This document shows positions 57,780 to 64,000 of a stretch of DNA of 64,000 nucleotides, piece by piece. Positions within the stretch are counted from its first letter, which is position 1; every line of letters begins with the position of its first letter. The DNA lies in assembly GCA_964059195.1 (NCBI GenBank), contig CAXKWD010000002.1, positions 151,483,042 to 151,547,041 on the forward strand, read 5' to 3'. A model generated the notes under the pieces. The model was not told where the DNA came from and did no database searches. It saw nothing but the letters and a program-made list of their open reading frames with translations. Made by a program: the position numbers and the translations under genes. The DNA comes from Ectobius pallidus. Its lineage: Eukaryota; Arthropoda; Insecta; Blattodea; Ectobiidae.

Positions 57780-58190
57780 ATACGCTTTATCGGATTTTCA
57801 TATGCAATTATAACATCCATGTGAAGAACCCTACTGATATTGGACCAAATCGGTTGATCGGTACCGGAGTAAAACCCAATTTAGTGTCTATTTTAAAGGC
57901 GCGGTAGTTCAAACAAACTTTATCGGATTTCTATGACAGTCGGTATACGCATTTATAATATCCATCGAAAAAGTCTATTGATATTGGACCAAATCGGTTG
58001 GCCGGTACCAGAATAATGCCCAATTTAGTGCCTTTTCATGGTAATATAACAAAAGGCATGATAACTAAAAAATTATTTAATTATTTATAACGTCCACGGG
58101 AAGAAGCCTATTGATAGTGGACCAAATCGGATGACCGCTACCGGAATAATACCCAATTTAGTGCCTATTTTATGGTAATGTATTAGAAAG
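57780..58190 (+). repeat. About 140-bp tandem repeat, three copies
   Basis: Each copy has TTATAACATCCA, then TATTGGACCAAATCGGTTG, GGTACCGGAATAA and CCCAATTTAGTGCC. Copies begin near 57808, 57953 and 58086. They diverge by about 10-20%. Confidence 0.85.
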
Positions 58191-59620
58191 AATTTATCAA
58201 ATGCAAATCAGTTATCATGACAACATATTGTTTTTTAATCTCCATATACGGTGTAACGGTTCGGTCTCGACCAGAATGCCTCGTCAACCTGAATTACTTA
58301 CAATTTGCAGTCTCCACTTTTTTATTAAGGAACCGACCACAGCAGCCAGTCGGTCAGCATCAAGATCCTCTTCTTTATCTGGGGCAAGTTGGAGTTTTTA
58401 ATGAATATGGGCTCTTATTAATCTATGCTGAATAATAGTTCAAAGTTTAAACTGGTGAGATTGGTATTTATTGTCTATAATAAATGCAATGTTATTGTTC
58501 TAATAATTATCAGAACGTAGGTGATATTTCGTATGAATGTCAGAGCGGTAGAATGATCTATCTACTATACTTCGGCCATTAGATGATGTGTAATTCCTGT
58601 TCTGTGAATAACCGTAGTATTATATTCCCTTATGTATGTCGTCGACGAACAGTGCTTACATGTCACACACTGAATTTAAGGATGGTACAGACTATAATTC
58701 AGTCTTACCGCAAGCTACCTGTTATAATATTGACTTTAGTATATTAATACTTGAAGTGATAGGGATCAGTCCCGATCACTATAATGCTACAAAACAGAAA
58801 GAAGTCCTACGACTCCTTCTGTAAACGAAGATCGAAGTCAGGTTACTCTCTTAGCTGATGAAGGCTAGAACAGAAGTGATTTCTCAAAATGGCGATCATT
58901 CTACTATCCCCTCGTTCATCTCATATATCCCTACTTTATACACAAACTTAGGTTATTACAATTATGAGTGTTTTCTGTTATAAGCTTCTTTCTTATTGGT
59001 TACTGAGTTTCTAGCATCATACGCTACTGACTTGATGCTCTCTCAGCTTGGAGCGTCTTCCTGTTCTTCGTATTTGCTTGGAGTTCCGAGTAGAGTTATA
59101 GAAATCTGGTTTCCCAGCAGCCTTACCCAGAACTCCTCTTTTCGCTGCTTCTTAACTCTTTTCATCATGTTTTTAAGTGAATAGAACTCTATTTTACCAC
59201 AATAGTTGTCTCCGGTTTCCTGCGGTGACTGAATAGGAAAGCTGGACTTAACTTGGAAAATACAGAGAATTTCGTCTGAGACATTCTGTGTGTTACAAAT
59301 CTAAGTTTCATTTCATTTCACAGACAATATTAACTTTTAATATATCTTGTAATTCTTATGTTTTTATTTTATTAATTCTGTTCATTCTTTTATTAATTAT
59401 GTAAATTTAAAAATATCAGCCTTGTATTGCTTAATAATGTTTTAATCTTAATAATGTTTCAATCTAGTCTTAATACTGTTTCAATCTAGTTGCGTATCAT
59501 AATCATGGTGTATATTCTGTTAACATTGTTATGATCATATCAACGGCTTTGGAAGTTGCAAAACAGTTAGCTATTACAAATAACACTATTCCATTACATA
59601 TGCCTATCAAACTAGACCGA
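58191..59620. other. Unassigned sequence
   Basis: Short frames only. A 62-codon frame at 58636-58824 has no recognisable domain. Confidence 0.45.
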
Positions 59621-59627
59621 TAAACTG

Positions 59628-59700
59628 ATTGAGGTGCTCGAGATGGTAACCTCTTGGACTCGTATTTTGGAGGTCCTTGGTTCAAATCCCGACTTTTTTA
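59628..59700 (+). repeat. tRNA-like SINE head or tRNA relic
   Basis: An A-box-like GGTGCTCGAGATGG lies about 40 bp before a perfect B-box, GGTTCAAATCC (59679-59689), followed by T6 at 59694-59699, which could end Pol III transcription. The anticodon stem is poor, so this is probably SINE-like rather than a functional tRNA. Confidence 0.5.
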
Positions 59701-62419
59701 TGTGTGCCCGATTGTCATTATATCACAAATCTGTAGACTATAGTTCTGCTGATGCTGGACGATTTTATTCTGTTTTTTTTTAAATTAGACCTTTGTTCCT
59801 CCGAAAGCCCTGCTTAATAAATTAATTTGGAGCTTGAGCCGTAATATTTACGGTAATATCAAATTTGCATATGTTTCACTCTTACCTCCATTTTTCTCGT
59901 ATTGAAACTGCAGTTAAATGTAATATTTTTTACTGGTTAAGCTTGTTTTTCCTGCTCTGTAGCGTTTCTCTTCTGATTCTGATATTAATTCGCCCGAATC
60001 CCTGTATGTGGCGTTGTGTTCACTTACGTAAAGAGGACTTATGCTAATGAGTGGGAGGGGGAAGCCGGTTGGTGCGCTATGCGTGTACTTTTTGTGGAGC
60101 TCAGTCTATTGCTGGAGTTCGAAGTGTCTAGTTGTTTTTTCTTTTGTGTTGTGTGGAGGCCTGTCATGGAGACAATTTTCTCAGGTGAGTCTTCCTTTAA
60201 ATGGATTTGTTTGTAATTAACTAATGCTCACCTGTGAATTTTCGGCCATCAAAATTTGTTAGTTTCAGTTTGTAATTTTGGGGTTTTATATAAGGGGAAT
60301 TTTTGTATTGCGTTTTTCAATTTTTTTGGCTTTTGAAATTTGCCTCCCATAAGTTTTCTAAATTAAATTCAAGGGGTGGGAGTTTTGTTCTACAGTTCAG
60401 TGGGGAAATAAATATGAACTCTACAAAATTAAATGGTTTTCTCTCATTACATTGCCATATGCTGTGTAGGCTTAGCCCCAACTAGATAATGACCGGTAGG
60501 CTCCGTCGATTATCATTGGCACTGTAAAACTAAAACACGCAAGGTGGCACTAATTCAGTTCCGAATTTTAAATAAAACTAGCCTAACCGACTTTAGACAA
60601 TTTCGAGTTTGATCCCTGTAGTAATGGATATAACTAGATAAATAAACTATGGTCAGACCCTGTGGAGTACTTGCAAGTACATGTAAATAACATTTTAATC
60701 TGTTAATAAATAATTTGTTGTAATTTGTGAATTTTCTGAACAGGCATTTCGCGCCTGTTGTGCTAAGCTATGTAAATAAATTGTACATATGTGAATGTTT
60801 GGGGTTATTGTATATTAAATTAGAAGCCCAAGGGTCATTTTGAGTGTGGCGAAAAACCACAGAATAAGTAAGATGTGCTAGATGCTATTTCTTCAGAATG
60901 TTTAAATTTTGCTTGAAATAATTGTTACCTGATTCAGAATAAATTGTATCTACAAAATTGAATTTATCTTGAATTATTATTGATTTGAAATTTAATTATT
61001 TGAATTTGATTAGGATCTGGGCCCAGTTACCAGTGAAGTATTTTCAGAGTCGGCTCACTATTTACTTAAGTACCTCTCTGACCTGCGTCCACATTCCTTA
61101 ATTTTCCTTGGTTTATAGGAAGTTAAAAATAATCTGTGCTTCGGCACAAAGTACGTGTTACTGCAGAGCGTGGTTAGGTTAGTAGCTAGGTTCTTGTAAA
61201 TTTACCGGCTCTGCATTTCTCATTAATTACTTTTTGCTGCTTAAAAATTGCATTTGTGCTATTCTAAGCATTATTTAAAATATTCTTTGCTCATTATATA
61301 GTAACTTACATTTCCATGATTTGCTATTAGGTCTAGTTCCTGAGTGCAGGGTAGATCAACATCTTTGTATGATATAAAATTCGTAGTTCTGCTTTTCAAA
61401 TATTTTTGATGAAGTTCAGCTTAATTAGTTGAAAGTGCCTTAATGAGTCTGAGTAACTTTATCTTAAACTTATGATTTTCTTGGGCTATACTTGCCTTGA
61501 CTGAAGTTTGACATTTTGGGGAGTTCATTATTATTTTTCATTTATTTAATTCAGTCTGATGTGGGCTTGTTTAATTGAAATTTTACATGACAGTTAGTTA
61601 AAAGAAGTTGGCCAGTGAATCTTTTCTATGCTAATAGATTTTGACGTATTCGATTACAGTAAACATAGATTCTGGGTTGGATTTATTTCATCATAACTGG
61701 GATTTTTTTTCTTCCTGACATTGAGTTAAATAAAGATTTCAGGTTGCATTTATTCAATCTTAGTAGTTTTTTTAACATTTGCTAACAGTGAGATAAATTT
61801 AAACTTTAACTTGAATTTATTGTGTTTTAATACTCTCTTGAAATATTCCCTGGCAGTGACTTAAAAATAAATTCTGGATTGGATTTATCTTATCTTACCA
61901 GCTTTTGAAAAATTTTGATGAAAGTGATTTAAAAATAAATTCCTTGTTGGATTTATTCTATCCGCACAGTTTGAAATATTTGGTGAAAGCTAAAAATAAA
62001 TTTAGGGTTGGATTATTCTATCTTAACAAGTTTTGAAAACTTTGATGCAGTGATTTGAAAATAAATTCCCTGTTAGATTTATTATATCTTAAACAGTTTT
62101 CAATCTTCGGTAATAGAAAAAGTCAGAGTTGGATTCTTTGTGTGAATAGCTTTTGTAAGATTTGATGACATGAAGTTCAAAAATAAATTTTCGGGTTGAA
62201 TTTATTCTATCCTAACCAGCACTCAGAGCATGTGAGATAAATTTAAATTGCCAAGTGATGACAGTTGGTTAAGAGTAAATATCGTGCTGGATTTATACTA
62301 TCTTGATAGTCTTTGAAATTTTTGTAATAGTTACACTAAATTTGGAGTTGAATTTATTCTATACTAATAGCCTTCCGGGGTAGATTTTCTCTTTTCGCTG
62401 CGCAGTATTAGAGTTCGCA
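59701..62419 (+). other. Leader/LTR region of the second gypsy-type element
   Basis: Shares ordered landmarks with 5690-7760 (see that entry): mini-exon ATGGAGACAATTTTCTCAG with donor GTGAGT at 60185, TTTTTGGCTTTTGAAATTTGCC near 60328, AATAAA near 60942, and a CAGAGCGTGGTTAGGTT block near 61165. The LTR limits are unknown because the 3' LTR lies outside the window. Confidence 0.5.
61655..62385 (+). repeat. Degenerate about 60-bp tandem repeats in the gypsy leader
   Basis: About ten units with the core AAATAAATTC(TGG/CTT)GTTGGATTTATTCTATCTTA(A)C followed by CAG(C)TTTTGAAA and TTTGATGA. The single TATTCTATCCTAAC block before the gag at 7761 (near 7706) looks like one such unit. Confidence 0.75.
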
Positions 62420-63736
62420 ATGAGTAATAGAACTTACGTCCCAATTGAATTTATTTAGAAAGCAGATTTGGTTTACGAACTGTTGGTTCGGGGAGTGAAA
62501 ATGGATCCAGATGACCCAGTTTCTAATCTGTCTAAATTATTGAAAGATAATATATCTTTGCCTGTAGATCCGGCGAATTTAAAGAATGTTAAGCCTCAGA
62601 CTGAAATTCCAGCGCTTATCGCAAAAACTGAAGAAGTTTTTGACCAGTGCCGTGAGCTAGGAGAGGAAGGGGGTTTTTCACCAAAGCAAGTGAAACGACT
62701 TCAAGCTAAGTTGGACCATATTCTGAATAGGATAACTGATTTATTACAGTTAGAGATGTCCGCTGACTTTTCCAAATTTTTACTGTTACTCCGTCAAGAA
62801 ATTTGTCAGGAAAAAGAAAATGTTAAACCGCAATCAGGAGAAAATTTAATTAGTGGTTTGTATACCAGACAGTCCGTGGTCCCTCCTGCTATTGATACGG
62901 GTTCCCCTAATCCATTTGTTGGTAGTGGGCGGTTAGCTAGCTTTAATTCTCAACAGTCGCCAGCACCAGTTGTAGGGGTTTCTGAATTTAATCCAATTCA
63001 AGATTTTAGTAAATTACCACATCCTCTCGGCAAATTACTAGATGAGTTAGAGCAATTTAGTGACCATTCTTTGGACGCAGTTGTAAAGTTTTTGCTATTT
63101 CTCATAGAGCTTAGAACTCAGGTGGAAATCTTTGCTCTCAGTCAGACCCAGGTTTTGGCCTTATGCTTTGCCAGATTAAAAGGGAGTTTAAAAGAACTAG
63201 CAGGAAAGGCTGTGAGGGACAATATGAATTTGTGCCAGTTTCATGACATTCTATTAGATTTCTATTTTCCGCCTCGGGCTAGATCTGGCTTGGTGAATAA
63301 ATTCTATTATAGAGTTCAAAGAGAAAGAGAACCATTTTCAGAGTTTGTGAAAGACATTCGGGGTTATGCAGCCGTTGTCCGTCTGGTTGAGTCCGAAGTT
63401 CAAGTAGTTGAAAATATATTGGATGGTATGTCACCACGTACAAGGAGCATGGTAGTTTTTTTAAAAAGACCTAATAATTTTCTGGAACTAGATTCCTTGT
63501 GTGCGAAATTGAATTCAGTTGCGTTTTCTGACTCTTTAAGGTCCGAAAACACTCGTTCTAATTTTCCTTCTCAGTCGGGACATCTTGCCGCTAGAGAACC
63601 TATTAGGCAGCCAGTTAATGCCACTGAACGCAGATCCTGTTTTTACTGTCGTAGAACTGGACATATATTGCGAGATTGTCCTCAAAGACCACCTCGTGGG
63701 GGACACCAGAATGGGCCTTCTGGCAGGCGCCCATGA
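62420..63736 (+). pseudogene. gag: Gypsy-type gag with one early stop
   Basis: ATG at 62420 begins MSNRTYVPIEFI and meets TAG at 62456-62458, where the paralogue at 7761 has Leu. Otherwise 438 codons are open to TGA at 63734-63736. The order is an N-terminal part with NLSKLLKDN and GGFSPKQVKRLQAKLDHI, a Pro/Ser linker (GSPNPFVGSG), a capsid-like region (PLGKLLDELEQFS, FYFPPRARSGLVNKFYYR, REPFSEFVKDIRG), and a complete zinc knuckle CFYCRRTGHILRDC (C-x2-C-x4-H-x4-C). Pol follows in the same frame after the TGA. The frame may be functional apart from the one nonsense codon. Confidence 0.88.
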
Positions 63737-64000
63737 CATTTGGGAGAAAATGTCTGTCTTTCTACTGGTGTGGAGTACAGAGCCCGTGTGCAGGGATTTT
63801 CGGGAAAATCGTTACCCTATATTCGCACTGAGTGTGATGATTTGGATATCATGGCCTTGATCGATAGTGGTTCAATAATTAACATCATGTCAGACTTTAT
63901 TTATCACAATTTGGGAAAGAATCATAAACGTATGCCTCTACAAAAGGCTAACATTTCTTGCTTTGTTGCTAATTCCTTGCCTATGAAATTTTTGGGGTGG
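63737..64000 (+). CDS. pol: Start of gypsy-type pol (protease), cut by the window edge
   Basis: The frame continues directly from the gag TGA without another stop to the end of the window. It contains the aspartic protease core MALIDSGSIINIMS (about 63849-63890), with the catalytic Asp in DSG intact, and SLPMKFLGW at the edge. No ATG lies close to the gag end (the first in-frame one is at 63849, inside the protease core), so expression as a gag-pol fusion by readthrough of TGA CAT is the simplest reading. RT and integrase would lie to the right. Confidence 0.8.

Noticed and set aside
59628..59700. Functional tRNA gene
   Set aside because: The B-box is good and T6 follows, but the anticodon and acceptor stems do not fold convincingly.

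Overview
The window looks like a stretch of a large, AT-rich, repeat-dominated arthropod nuclear genome, most likely an insect. That is inferred only from the element content: BEL/Pao and Ty3/gypsy LTR elements, a CR1-type LINE with an esterase-like ORF1, a restriction-endonuclease-type LINE, an I/R1-type LINE tail, a Tc1/mariner relic and long-TIR DNA transposons. I see no convincing host protein-coding gene. Almost every coding stretch is mobile-element sequence, and most is broken. The one nearly intact element is a young gypsy element at 9393-19055 (minus strand).

Layout. 1-1168: Tc1/mariner transposase end, an (ATT)n microsatellite and a tRNA-like repeat. 1169-5684: decayed BEL/Pao element with short LTRs and a 5-bp target duplication (GTGCC). 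5690-9257: leader and gag of an old gypsy-type element, split by a 5'-truncated LINE (8141-9041). 9236-19400: a 116-bp tandem array split by the gypsy element, whose LTRs differ at only about five positions. 19400-24400: mostly unassigned, with relics of a BEL gag, an LTR and a transposase-like protein.

24402-45699 is a nest built inside one DNA transposon. The outer element (24405-45696, TIR TAGTSCAATC, target duplication GGT) carries an XPG/FEN1-like (PIN-type) nuclease pseudogene. A BEL element (26360-39768) sits inside that gene. Its 5' LTR was hit by a solo LTR (26467-27293) and a CR1-type LINE (27947-32036), and its interior holds a 1.1-kb LTR-like insert and a foldback element. A second TIR element (40204-45170, TAGTCCAG, target duplication TTC) lies beside the outer element's right TIR and carries a different, transposase-like gene. 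A third (47404-51698, TAGTCCAG, target duplication TAT) carries another copy of the XPG-like nuclease gene. It interrupts a LINE, and is itself hit by a 1.4-kb hairpin-minisatellite element with 8-bp target duplications. With nested DNA removed, both nuclease-bearing elements are about 2.9 kb.

The right end holds an RLE-type LINE fragment (53580-54600), a long unassigned AT-rich region with small tandem repeats and a tRNA-like SINE head, and then the leader, gag and start of pol of a second gypsy-type element (about 60000-64000), related to the one at 5.9-9.3 kb. In both gypsy elements where the junction is visible, gag and pol share one frame and are separated by a single TGA. The shared termini, 3-bp target duplications and two separable genes of the TAGTCCA elements are the most interesting system here. 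The nuclease plus 3-bp duplication resembles what I recall of the AcademX lineage of Academ transposons, but that assignment is inference.
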